Assembly: GCA_902705825.1 (NCBI GenBank)
Contig: CACSIL010000001.1
Location: 119,114 to 183,113, forward strand
Length of the DNA stretch: 64,000 nt
Reading direction: 5' to 3'
Source: Halioglobus japonicus
GTDB taxonomy: Bacteria > Pseudomonadota > Gammaproteobacteria > Pseudomonadales > Halieaceae
Shown: piece after piece, positions 43,502 to 52,063 of the stretch
Numbering within the stretch: position 1 is the stretch's first letter
How the letters are laid out: the number at the start of each line of letters is the position of its first letter
The notes under the pieces: model-generated
The model's input: only the letters and a program-made list of their open reading frames with translations
Told to the model about the DNA's origin: nothing
Databases searched by the model: none
Translations under genes and position numbers: made by a program

Positions 43502-44029
43502 CTATTTTTTGACGAGCCTGGCACCCAGAAACAGGACAACAATCGCTACCACAGCAACGATAAAGAGAAACCATATAAACTCTTCTATGATAGCGACACC
43601 GGCGGTCGCGATCGCCAGAGCGATACCGATGGTCGCCATGCGCCAATTGCTGTAGACGCCGAAAAGGTAGGTGCCCAGCGCCAGAACCAGGCCGTTTGTC
43701 AGGCCAATATCAGCATTGGCCATACGGCCGGTTGTGACAAAATAGTGCACAATCTGGATCGCACAGAAAACGCCGAGCCAGTGCAGGGCGATGGTCACAG
43801 CACTTGGTAAATGGGTGAAATTGTGTTCCGTGTGTACCCGATCTGAGGCAAATGCGGTAATCGCAAACACCAGAATCAGCAGGGTCCAGTAGGTTCGAGT
43901 GCCTGTCGCAGAGACATCGGATGACGCGATGGCAAAGAATGCGAGTACCAGCAACGCAAGGCCAATGACCGCTTCTATCAGGTTCTGTCTGGAGCCTTTG
44001 TGATCGGGCATATTTTCATGTGTGTCCAT
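43502..44029 (-). CDS. Multi-pass membrane protein, unknown function
   Basis: A 175-residue protein with about five hydrophobic segments (roughly 18-35, 43-60, 75-100, 108-125, 130-170) and a charged N-terminal ~15 residues. No family recognised. GGAGATACG precedes the ATG. It follows the DUF2950 gene by 84 bases on the same strand, so may be in that operon. The central HTEHNFTHLPS loop may be extracytoplasmic. Confidence 0.65.
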   Translation of the reverse strand: MDTHENMPDHKGSRQNLIEAVIGLALLVLAFFAIASSDVSATGTRTYWTLLILVFAITAFASDRVHTEHNFTHLPSAVTIALHWLGVFCAIQIVHYFVTTGRMANADIGLTNGLVLALGTYLFGVYSNWRMATIGIALAIATAGVAIIEEFIWFLFIVAVVAIVVLFLGARLVKK

Positions 44030-44113
44030 TGGACGTATCTCCTCTGCGAATTGGGAAGTATGGCGATGCGCGATAGCGGCCTGCCAGTAAAGGCTGGCCC
44101 AGTGACGCGGGCT

Positions 44114-45082
44114 CTAGGTCTCTTCGGAATCCTGTGCGGGCTGGCCACCCTCGGTCACAGCACTCCATGAGGCATCGGGGTCGAAGGTATCAATACTGTT
44201 TGCTACTGATTCCGTTTCCTCACCGAGGTCCTGCTCGAACACGACACCATCCTGATTGACGATAAAGGTCATTACACCGCTCACGCCATACTCTGCTGGC
44301 CAGGCGATAACAGCGAAGCCCTCTGTCAGCAAGCCATCGGAGAAATACTCACGAGCACCGCCTTCTGCGCTGTCGGCCTGACGGTAGAGCAAGCGATACA
44401 GGTAGCCGTGATAGGGTACACGAGCAGCGTCGCGTCGATAACCCTCGGTGGCTGCCCTGGCAACAAATTGCCCAGCGGGACTTTCGGGCTCGTCACCGGT
44501 GGTTGGCCAGTATAAGCCGTTGTGCATGCCCTCGTCGCTGATCAGCTTCATTGCGTAGATGCCTGCGGGATCGCCGTCATGGCCTTGCGCTGCGTACTCA
44601 AGCTGGGCGTCAACCAGACCGTGGCAGACCGCAATTGCGCCGAGCTCGTTGGCGCCTATGCGACGATAGACGACCTCTTTTGCACCTTCCTCGCCATCGA
44701 GGTACCAGTTGCCATCGCGTTCTACGACAGGGATTGCGAACGGCCAGTCCTGGTCGCCGATCACGAGGGTGCGTTGATCACCCTCTCCGGTAAAACGGTG
44801 TTGCTGCTTGTAGCGGGCCAAAAAGGTCTCTCGGTCTGAGCGGTCCTGCACGGCATCCCCCGACGAGAGCACATCGTCTGCACCGGGCCCCAATAGTGGG
44901 GCGAGCGCCTGATTGTTGCCTTCCTCAAGTGCCGTGATCAGCGCATCTACCGCTGCCTCCGGTGTTGCAAAAGATAAATGTGTGTCACTGGCCGCCGGTG
45001 CTTCCGCTATGGCCAGGGGTGTTAGGAGGAGCAAAAGAGCCGCTACATATCCAGGTATTAATAACGTGCTTAACTTTTTCAT
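44114..45082 (-). CDS. DUF2950 family exported protein
   Basis: A 322-residue protein with a signal peptide (cleavage near AIAEA). Motifs typical of DUF2950: FATPEAAVDALITALEEG near the mature start, WYLDGEEGAKEVVYRRIG, IAVCHGLVDAQLEYA, MKLISDEGMHNGLYW and GFAVIAWPAEYGVSGVMTF. Function is unknown. It is 19 bases downstream of the DUF3300 gene, a pairing I have seen in other proteobacteria, supporting joint function. I take the ATG at 45082, which has GGAGATCTGCC upstream, and not a much earlier in-frame start that would overlap DUF3300. Confidence 0.88.
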   Translation of the reverse strand: MKKLSTLLIPGYVAALLLLLTPLAIAEAPAASDTHLSFATPEAAVDALITALEEGNNQALAPLLGPGADDVLSSGDAVQDRSDRETFLARYKQQHRFTGEGDQRTLVIGDQDWPFAIPVVERDGNWYLDGEEGAKEVVYRRIGANELGAIAVCHGLVDAQLEYAAQGHDGDPAGIYAMKLISDEGMHNGLYWPTTGDEPESPAGQFVARAATEGYRRDAARVPYHGYLYRLLYRQADSAEGGAREYFSDGLLTEGFAVIAWPAEYGVSGVMTFIVNQDGVVFEQDLGEETESVANSIDTFDPDASWSAVTEGGQPAQDSEET

Positions 45083-45101
45083 GGCAGATCTCCTGGCAAG
45101 A

Positions 45102-46619
45102 CTACTTTCTGAGTTTGCGCTTGGGTTTAGAGTGTGACCCGGACGATGCGCGGTGCTGCATGCTCTGTCGTCCGCGAAGACTGGCCGCTCGATCGTGACT
45201 GCCTCTGTTTGAGCCGGAGAGTGCGCTTGATCGCAATGTGCTGCTGTTGCGCTTAGCGAGGGGCTTCTGCCGGACTTTTTCTGCTGACACTGTGCGTCCC
45301 CTGTCCGCCAGTGCAGAAGCCGGACGCTTGGCCGTGGGCTTGGCGCCTGCATACGAGCCCTGGATAGAGGGTTTTTCACGCTGCACATCCGCGCCAACGG
45401 AGCGGGCCGCAGCTATCCTGGGGTTGTCATCGCCGGCGCCAGCTCTGGCCCCTGCATAGGAGCCCTGGATTTTTGGTAATGCGCGCTCACTGCTGCCCGC
45501 CTGACCTGCGACTCGTTCATTCACGGGGGCGCTACGTCTGGCACCTTTTGCGGCCTGGGTGTTCAGATTGGCCAGCTCGGGTCTGTTGCGACGAGCTTCC
45601 GAAATAGGGCTTCTATCGTTCCCTTGACGGCGGTTTTTCCAGTAGTTGTTGTTCTGGTTAACAATGACCGTGTTGTTGTTGAAGTTGCCATTCCCCCGGT
45701 TATAGCCATGGGAGGGATAGAAGCCGTCACCATAACGCGGCCGGTATGGGTAGGGAGGGTAGTAGGGTGGTGGCCTGCCCCAATAACCTCCGCCGTAATA
45801 ATAGTCATCGTCGTCGTCATCAAAAATTTCGTTGACCAGCATGCCCGCGCCAAAGGCCAGTAGCCCCGTGGTCACCAGTTCGCCGCTACTGTATCCATTG
45901 TCCTGCACCACCGTTGTGGTTGTTGTGGTCGCCGGCTGTGGCGCATAGACCGCCACCGGATCGTACTGCGGTACGTAGACGATCTCTGTATCTGGTGGGG
46001 AGATCGTCACGATCTGCTGGTTGTCCTCAGTGATGGTTTCTACATCCATCTGTTCTGAGCTGGCCAGGTTGCCGACGTCCTGGGCCTGTACCCGCAGGCG
46101 CTGCGCAGCATCGAGCACACCGGCTTGATCATCTATGTAGGCCTGTCCGAGATCGGATGTCCAATCCAGATCCTGGCACATCATGTCGACCACAAGGGGG
46201 AACTGCATTAGCGCTCTTATCGGCGGTGTAAACCCCGCCTGCTGTGCGGCCTCGTCGAGTGCCCCATCCTCCAGAGCGTTGTTCTCCAGCAGCCAGTTAC
46301 CCGCGTCCAATACTTCCTGCGGATTGGTTGATGCCACCAGCACCTGCGCGAGAATTACATCGGGGTAGAGGGCGACGGGGGCCAGCAGGTTTTCCAATGC
46401 TTCTGGTGTCCACTGGGTATTCGATGGTGGCAGCGTGGGAATGGGTTCTGGTACGGCGGCGTTGACCTCGCTTGCGGTGCCAGACGTGTCGCTGGATACG
46501 GCGGATGTGTTACTCGGTTCTTTTCCACCACAGCCCCCCAGTGTGGCGAAAATGGCTGCCGCGAGTGCAACCCCGCGTAGAGACGAGGGGGTGTGTGTTA
46601 GCGGGAAAGTGTGGCGCAT
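45102..46619 (-). CDS. DUF3300 family lipoprotein
   Basis: A 505-residue lipoprotein (lipobox TLGGC) with a DUF3300 core: LENLLAPVALYPDVILAQVLVAST, DAGNWLLENN, LMQFPLVVDMMCQD and VVTISPPDTEIVYVPQYDPVAVY-like parts. Then a Tyr/Pro/Asp-rich region, an Asn-rich stretch (NNNTVIVNQNNN) and a basic Arg/Ser tail with two copies of IQGSYAGA. I take the ATG at 46619 with AGGGAG upstream. It heads a minus-strand operon with the DUF2950 gene. The envelope location is predicted; the function is unknown. Confidence 0.88.
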   Translation of the reverse strand: MRHTFPLTHTPSSLRGVALAAAIFATLGGCGGKEPSNTSAVSSDTSGTASEVNAAVPEPIPTLPPSNTQWTPEALENLLAPVALYPDVILAQVLVASTNPQEVLDAGNWLLENNALEDGALDEAAQQAGFTPPIRALMQFPLVVDMMCQDLDWTSDLGQAYIDDQAGVLDAAQRLRVQAQDVGNLASSEQMDVETITEDNQQIVTISPPDTEIVYVPQYDPVAVYAPQPATTTTTTVVQDNGYSSGELVTTGLLAFGAGMLVNEIFDDDDDDYYYGGGYWGRPPPYYPPYPYRPRYGDGFYPSHGYNRGNGNFNNNTVIVNQNNNYWKNRRQGNDRSPISEARRNRPELANLNTQAAKGARRSAPVNERVAGQAGSSERALPKIQGSYAGARAGAGDDNPRIAAARSVGADVQREKPSIQGSYAGAKPTAKRPASALADRGRTVSAEKVRQKPLAKRNSSTLRSSALSGSNRGSHDRAASLRGRQSMQHRASSGSHSKPKRKLRK

Positions 46620-46884
46620 GGCATGCTCCCTGTAATCGTTGAAATGCACATCCTGTCGATGACTGGTACTTCAATACCGTGGGCTGAACTGTCCAGCCGG
46701 ATACTACCGGCAACTCTACCATGAATCATGTTACGGACAAGTTGGTTTGCCCTCGCGTGACACAGTCTGACACCTGTCGATGTATACTGGCGATGGGACC
46801 GAGGTAAGGTCGAGTTATACTGCGCCTGTGGTGCACACATAAGGGAACAGCGCCCACCTACTATAGAAGAACAGGAGAAAGCCA

Positions 46885-47313
46885 ATGAAAATCCATTTCC
46901 TGATAGCCCTGGTATGGAGCTGCAGCATGTTGTTCGGCTGTGCCTCAGTTGAGCAGGCCTCGGCTGAACGCGAGAAGCTGGCCAGCGAACCGCTGCCTGA
47001 GGCCGTTGCAAGTCTGGGCTATGAGATAGGTGCTCCGGTGGAGCAGGTAACTGAATGGAGCCTGTACAACTGGCAGTCGATCAATGAGACCTCATTGATT
47101 ATCTGGGTGGACGCATTCCATCCCTATCTGTTTACGCTGCGGGAGTTGTGCCCGAGTCTCGCATTTGCGCAAACGATCGGCGTGTCCAATTCGGGGCCTA
47201 CGATCGATGCCAATTTTGATGCTATCGTGGTGCCCAATCCTCCCGGTGGTGGAGAGCAATGTTTTATCGACAAGATCTACCCTCTGACCAAAATCAAGAA
47301 AGCTGACAGCTAG
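46885..47313 (+). CDS. DUF6491 family lipoprotein
   Basis: A 142-residue lipoprotein (lipobox SMLFGC). The pattern WSLYNWQSINETSLIIWV, YLFTLRELCPSLAFAQTIGVSNSG, and Cys-FIDKIYPLTKI fits DUF6491. The two mature Cys (CPSL and CFID) probably pair in a disulfide. Function unknown. AACAGGAGAAAG precedes the ATG. It stands alone, divergent from the DUF3300 operon and convergent with the triple-domain gene. Confidence 0.8.
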   Translation: MKIHFLIALVWSCSMLFGCASVEQASAEREKLASEPLPEAVASLGYEIGAPVEQVTEWSLYNWQSINETSLIIWVDAFHPYLFTLRELCPSLAFAQTIGVSNSGPTIDANFDAIVVPNPPGGGEQCFIDKIYPLTKIKKADS

Positions 47314-47318
47314 CCGTG

Positions 47319-47348
47319 ATCCCGCCCCGGTATGTCTCGGGGCGGGGT
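47319..47348. terminator. Perfect hairpin between convergent genes
   Basis: A 9-bp perfect stem CCCGCCCCG / CGGGGCGGG (47321-47329 / 47338-47346) with an 8-base loop, extendable by a G-T and an A-T pair. It lies between the DUF6491 stop and the end of the minus-strand phosphatase gene. No T-run is present, so bidirectional termination is inferred by position. Confidence 0.5.
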
Positions 47349-47361
47349 GAATCGCTGGCGT

Positions 47362-50190
47362 TTAAAGCCGCTCGCGGTACAGCGCACTGTCGATTACCGC
47401 GGCCATAGCGTTTTCGTCAAGATTGCCGCCGAGAAATGCGTTGACGCGCCGCGCGGTTGCCTGCGGGTCTGAGATGGATGCAGCGTAGTCGATTGTAATG
47501 GCAGCAAGCTTGTCGTGCTCGGAGAGTGTTCGTGAAACGGATTCAACCTGTTTCTTGTAGGTGGCAGCGAGTTGTTGTTCAGAGAGCGACGCGCCCTTGC
47601 GACCGAGCCGGTCCAGCATTCGGGATTGGGAACTGACAATCTCGGTCAGCGGGCGAGCCATAAAGATAACCCGTTTCGGCCTGGCACGCGGTACTCGGGG
47701 CAACAGTTGGGCAACAATTTTCACTGCTTTGCCGCCTGCGTCTTTGATCCATTCACTACTGGCATCAAGCTTTTTAACGGGCTCGAATTCAAAATAGCCT
47801 TTTGGGTTACTTTCATCCGCCGGACGTTTGTCGTCGACGCAGATATCGACGCCACCTGCGCTCAACATCTGCATCATCATCGATGTCCCGGAGCGCGGCA
47901 GGCCGGATACGATAATCAGCGGGTTTTCAGCAGCGGCATGCTTTCCTTCGAAACTGCCGATACCTATCGACTCCTCCATTGCGAACCCTGCCAGTTCATC
48001 CTTCTCCTCTGGTACCGCTGTGCCGGCCTTGCGCTCATCAAGCCGCTGTTGCGCTGACTCAGCCAGTAAGCGCTGTGCCAACGCGCTCTCGTGCTTACCC
48101 TGCTTTTCGTAGATCGCCTCCAAAAGCCGGTGCCCATCGGGAAAACCGGGGCTTTGCGCAATCGCCGTCTGCAGGTGATCAATCGCTTTTTCCAGCCTAC
48201 CCAGTTCGCACATCGCCCGCGCAGCAATGTAGTGAGCCTTGGGGTTGTGGTACACGAGCCCCAGCGCCGAGGATGCTGACTGATAGGCCTTGCGTGGTTG
48301 TTTCTCACCCAGTTCACACTGGGCGAACCCCAACTGGGCGTCAGGGCTGATTGGATCAATGTCGAGAATATCCTGAAATAGCTGGCGCGCCTCGGTAAAC
48401 ATCCGCAGCGCGAGATAACACTCGCCCATTTTCATTTTGAGGCTCGGCTGATTATAGACTTGTACATGCTCGGCATTCTTCAGTGTTTGCAGCGCTTCCT
48501 CAAACTTTCCCTGTGCGTATAACAGGCAGCCGCGAAAATACGAAAATGCATTTGGGTTGATCTGAGACTGTCGGACAAGTTTGCGCATAGTCAGGCTGTC
48601 TCGTTTGCGCTTTTCCAGCTCTTCGGGATCTCCAGTCAGCTCTGATATGGGCTCTCGCTCGCTCTCAAGCTCGCGTGCCTCCTTCAGTGCCTTGAGTTGG
48701 TTGCGCGCTTCCTGCGCTGCCGCTTTTTTCTGCTCGTAGAGTCTGTTCAAGGTCTCCTCAGCTTTATCGGTATTGCCAGCGATAAGCCAGGAGGTAAACA
48801 GTTTGACGCCAAAGCGACTTTCCTCGGGGCATTCTTCCCATAGCGCTTCGAACTCTTTTGCCGCCTCCGGTATCTTGCGTGCGTCGAAGTAGTCTCTTGC
48901 CAGGTTGTAGCGCAGTTCACGCTTGGCATTGACGGCAGCCGTATCCTTGTCTTCGTCTATTTCGTCGATATAGCCAAGATCAATGAGTTGCTGCAGCGAT
49001 TCATGTGCATCAATGGAATCGACTTGTGCATCGGGCGGGTGACGGCCGTCCTCACCCTCCAGGTTTTCCCAGCTCTCGACGAAACTCACCCCGGGGTCAG
49101 TGACGAAAGCCGATGTCAGTGCTTTGCCGTCCATGTCCTGCCCTACGGGTAAGCCGAATAAGCTGAGCACCGTCGGTGTTATATCAAGCAGGCTGGCGCC
49201 GAAGATGAGTTCATCTTGTTTGATATCCGGACCGTGCATCGCAACGATCCCGAATTGACGGTGTTCGTCAGCGGGCCCGGCTGGTTCGTTGCCAATCATC
49301 TTAGGGCGCAGGTGGTCGGGGTGAAAACCGTGATCGGACACGATGATCACCGTGGTGTCATCGTCAATCAGTTCCATCATGGCGCCAAGCATCACGTCGT
49401 GGAACTGGTACGCCATATTGATGACGTTGTTGTACATCTCGAAGTCTTTTTCATCCACCCACTTCTCGCGTGGGGGGTGATATTTCATGAAACCGTGGCA
49501 GAAGTGATCGATCGCGTCGAAATACACCGCCATAAAATCCCACGGTTCATGCTGCATAATCGCAGTGGCCGCCGCCTGCACGCCGGCTGTCTCGGCGATT
49601 ATCTTGGCCAGCCCCTGCAGTCGTCCGTCTTCGTTCTGGTCGACATTCGCAGCATTTGGCACAAAGGGAAGAAGTTGCTCGCCCTGGATCTCACCAGGAT
49701 GGACCCGAAATTTGGCTAACTGCGCGATCAGGTCTGGCGGATGAACAGTGCCCGCCTTCATCGGCCACGGCTTGTCGGCCGGTGCTGTCGATGCCTGAAA
49801 GTGGTTGGAGACCATTACGCCATTTATCGGTTCGGCGGGATGAGATGGCCACCATCCGACGACGTTGGAGCGATAACCTGACTGGTTGAGAATATTCCAG
49901 ATCGCCTTGCACTTGCGACCAAGGTTGGTGATTGGTCGCACCGCACCATTGTTGGGATCGGGCTCGATAAAGCCGTAGATACCATGCTTGTGAGCACGTT
50001 TACCGGTGGCGATGGACGTCCACAGCATGGGTGAAAGTATAGGATAGAGCGTGGATAGGTTTCCCATCACGCCCTCGTCGACAAAGCGCTTCAGGTGTGG
50101 CATTTTGCCAGCGTCCATCAACGGTGAGGCAACCTTCCAATCTGCGCCATCCCAACCGATGATCAAAACTTTCTTCGTTTTTCCCGCCAT
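47362..50190 (-). CDS. Alkaline-phosphatase-superfamily / TPR / sulfotransferase triple-domain protein
   Basis: A 942-residue protein with three parts. Residues about 7-370 are an alkaline-phosphatase-superfamily phosphodiesterase: metal Asp14 in IGWDGADW, the nucleophile region LSPMLWTSIATGKRAHKHGI, and VSDHGFHPDH. Residues about 430-745 hold a coiled-coil stretch and TPR repeats (YFRGCLLYAQGKFEEAL, AQLGFAQCELGEKQP). From about 758 is a sulfotransferase domain of about 185 residues with the PAPS loop VSGLPRSGTS and a second nucleotide-site segment ARPLTEIVSSQSRM. No signal peptide or anchor is evident. It is adjacent to a PEP-CTERM gene. The combination suggests modification or removal of sulfate or phosphate groups on a surface glycan or lipid, by inference only. 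Confidence 0.85.
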   Translation of the reverse strand: MAGKTKKVLIIGWDGADWKVASPLMDAGKMPHLKRFVDEGVMGNLSTLYPILSPMLWTSIATGKRAHKHGIYGFIEPDPNNGAVRPITNLGRKCKAIWNILNQSGYRSNVVGWWPSHPAEPINGVMVSNHFQASTAPADKPWPMKAGTVHPPDLIAQLAKFRVHPGEIQGEQLLPFVPNAANVDQNEDGRLQGLAKIIAETAGVQAAATAIMQHEPWDFMAVYFDAIDHFCHGFMKYHPPREKWVDEKDFEMYNNVINMAYQFHDVMLGAMMELIDDDTTVIIVSDHGFHPDHLRPKMIGNEPAGPADEHRQFGIVAMHGPDIKQDELIFGASLLDITPTVLSLFGLPVGQDMDGKALTSAFVTDPGVSFVESWENLEGEDGRHPPDAQVDSIDAHESLQQLIDLGYIDEIDEDKDTAAVNAKRELRYNLARDYFDARKIPEAAKEFEALWEECPEESRFGVKLFTSWLIAGNTDKAEETLNRLYEQKKAAAQEARNQLKALKEARELESEREPISELTGDPEELEKRKRDSLTMRKLVRQSQINPNAFSYFRGCLLYAQGKFEEALQTLKNAEHVQVYNQPSLKMKMGECYLALRMFTEARQLFQDILDIDPISPDAQLGFAQCELGEKQPRKAYQSASSALGLVYHNPKAHYIAARAMCELGRLEKAIDHLQTAIAQSPGFPDGHRLLEAIYEKQGKHESALAQRLLAESAQQRLDERKAGTAVPEEKDELAGFAMEESIGIGSFEGKHAAAENPLIIVSGLPRSGTSMMMQMLSAGGVDICVDDKRPADESNPKGYFEFEPVKKLDASSEWIKDAGGKAVKIVAQLLPRVPRARPKRVIFMARPLTEIVSSQSRMLDRLGRKGASLSEQQLAATYKKQVESVSRTLSEHDKLAAITIDYAASISDPQATARRVNAFLGGNLDENAMAAVIDSALYRERL

Positions 50191-50267
50191 GAAGTAAAAC
50201 CTTTACGCAGACAAAAACTCCCGATCATTACGGGTCGGGCAGAATATTGTGATCTTTCGAAGCGAAT

Positions 50268-51143
50268 CTATGCTGGGTGGCCAGCCACAGCGACTTCTCG
50301 TCGCCGACGGAATGCGAGCAACCCTGCAGCGCCCAGGCCTAACAAGGCCAGAGAGGACGGCTCGGGTATGTCGCTGCTGGCGGTAGAGCCGACATGGATG
50401 CTGCGGCCAGACTCGTCTTCGTAAGCCCAGCGAGTAATGCCAATATCGCCGCCGTTGATATTGATTTCGGCCCAGCCGTAGTGCAGCTCACCTGCTGTTT
50501 CGAACCTGAAGCCCAGAAAATTCGGGCCGTTGACGAAGTTCTGGAAATCGACACCGGGCCCAGAGCGTCCGCCTCCGCTGAACTGAGAGGTAGTATTAAA
50601 TGTTGTGTAACCGCCGTAGTAGGTCGAAACAAACGTAGAGTTGTAGTTGCGCTGTATCGAATTGCTGTTATCGGCTCGGACCGCACTGCGGTACCTCACA
50701 TCGCCATTGCCATTCCATCGGTAACCTCCGGACATGCTGGGGCCAACCTGGAAACTGTCCGGCAGGGCATTGGCACGTCCCGGAACTCCCGCCAGGCCGC
50801 GGCCGTTGAAAGGGCCTTCGAAGCGGTTGCCTGCACTGGCAAAATTGACGATGCCATAGAAGTTGGAAAAGGACCGTGCAGACCTTGGAAAGTTATTGAA
50901 GGATGAAAAGAACGTTGATGAGCGCACCCAGAGCTGGAAATCGGTGCCGCCATCACCGTCGACATCCCAGTTGGTACTGGAGCCATTGCCGTCATAAGAC
51001 GACTGGTAAAGCGGATTGTTGTCTGTATAGATAATCGCAGCGTTTGCTGTCGTTGCGCCGGTGACAGCGGTAACAGCACCCGCAGCCATAGCCATTTTTT
51101 CTCTGGCTGAAAGTCGTCTTTTGGCGTTTTTATTATCGTTCAT
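50268..51143 (-). CDS. PEP-CTERM sorting-domain protein
   Basis: A 291-residue exported protein. Signal peptide ends near TTANA. The mature region is rich in Ser, Asn, Gly, Phe and Tyr with few Cys or Lys, as in many PEP-CTERM matrix proteins. From residue 258 the C-terminus has IPEPSS, a hydrophobic helix (LALLGLGAAGLLAF) and RRRR: the exosortase sorting signal. A further nine residues (EVAVAGHPA) after the Arg cluster are longer than usual. It is likely processed by exosortase and released to or held in the biofilm matrix. A PrsT-like gene starts the window, consistent with the system. Confidence 0.88.
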   Translation of the reverse strand: MNDNKNAKRRLSAREKMAMAAGAVTAVTGATTANAAIIYTDNNPLYQSSYDGNGSSTNWDVDGDGGTDFQLWVRSSTFFSSFNNFPRSARSFSNFYGIVNFASAGNRFEGPFNGRGLAGVPGRANALPDSFQVGPSMSGGYRWNGNGDVRYRSAVRADNSNSIQRNYNSTFVSTYYGGYTTFNTTSQFSGGGRSGPGVDFQNFVNGPNFLGFRFETAGELHYGWAEININGGDIGITRWAYEDESGRSIHVGSTASSDIPEPSSLALLGLGAAGLLAFRRRREVAVAGHPA

Positions 51144-51316
51144 GCCGTGAATCCTTTTTATGCATGCATCTCACCCAGACGATGGGTGTGCATGATTACT
51201 CCGCACTGTGCATGGCACAATGAGGGGTAATGAATGGGACATTGGTGAGATGTCACACCCGGTGTGGTTTTACCCCCCTTCCTTTGGAGATTAGCATATA
51301 TGCGTGAGCTGTCTAG

Positions 51317-51460
51317 TCAGGACGGTGTGACGTCGTGCTTTTCATCAGGCGCCGGTGCCTCCTGCTCCATGGGTGATTTACTGATCGGTTTACCTGCAGC
51401 GTTTATAGCCACCGCTGACAGGATAGACAGCACTGCAAACAAAATAACATGAGAAATCAT
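51317..51460 (-). CDS. Small single-pass membrane protein (47 residues)
   Basis: A 47-residue ORF preceded by a near-ideal ribosome site (GAGGAGGTTTGACG then ATG). It has a hydrophobic segment (MISHVILFAVLSILSAVAIN) and a polar tail with KSPMEQEAPAPDEKHD. It is probably a small membrane or exported peptide. No family recognised. Confidence 0.55.
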   Translation of the reverse strand: MISHVILFAVLSILSAVAINAAGKPISKSPMEQEAPAPDEKHDVTPS

Positions 51461-51650
51461 CGTCAAACCTCCTCTAATGTTGGGTTTGAGCTGACATTGA
51501 ACGCTTTGCAATTAGAGTCCGCATACTAATGTTGGCGAATAATGCACAACAAGCTATCGCAATAAAGCACTAATAGCTTCTATATCAATAACTTGGAGTT
51601 ATTCTGGATGCTTATATCTGTGTGAATAATGACAGATTGAATTGCGGCGC

Positions 51651-52013
51651 TCAGCTGAAAGCGAGCCCGCTGAGGAATAGAAATGCCATTGTGGCATCGA
51701 TGATAATGCCGGGAAGGGAATGTTGCAGGCTGGTTTTGTCTGCCACCATTGAGTAAAAGCGCGCCAGCAGCCCGAAGCTCCAGGCTACACCCAGTGTCAT
51801 ATAGATCAGCGGCTCATGCAGCGTTAACGCCATAATGCCGCCGCCAAGATGAAGCCCCCCGAATACCACTCTGGCCTCTGACAGAGCCATCGGGCTACGC
51901 AGCTCAATCTGCTGTTTGGCCGTTATCAGGCGAGGGTTAAAAAAACCGATAAGCCCAAACAGGATAGTCAGTATTGCACCTGTGCGTGGCAGCCACTCTG
52001 CGAGCATTTCCAT
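51651..52013 (-). CDS. DUF4345-like small membrane protein
   Basis: A 120-residue protein with four hydrophobic segments. The central SEARVVFGGLHLGGGIMAL is the block that resembles DUF4345. Function unknown. It stands apart from its neighbours by about 50-190 bases. Confidence 0.65.
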   Translation of the reverse strand: MEMLAEWLPRTGAILTILFGLIGFFNPRLITAKQQIELRSPMALSEARVVFGGLHLGGGIMALTLHEPLIYMTLGVAWSFGLLARFYSMVADKTSLQHSLPGIIIDATMAFLFLSGLAFS

Positions 52014-52063
52014 TGTGAAGTCTCTTACTTATGTGTCAAAAAGCCGTAGTCTAACAACTGGCA

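Noticed and set aside
46757-46788. TGACAC repeats and GACA-CC-TGTC dyad near TATACT upstream of the DUF6491 gene
   Set aside because: Resembles a TetR-type site but no matching regulator is adjacent and the promoter spacing is poor; kept only as a note.
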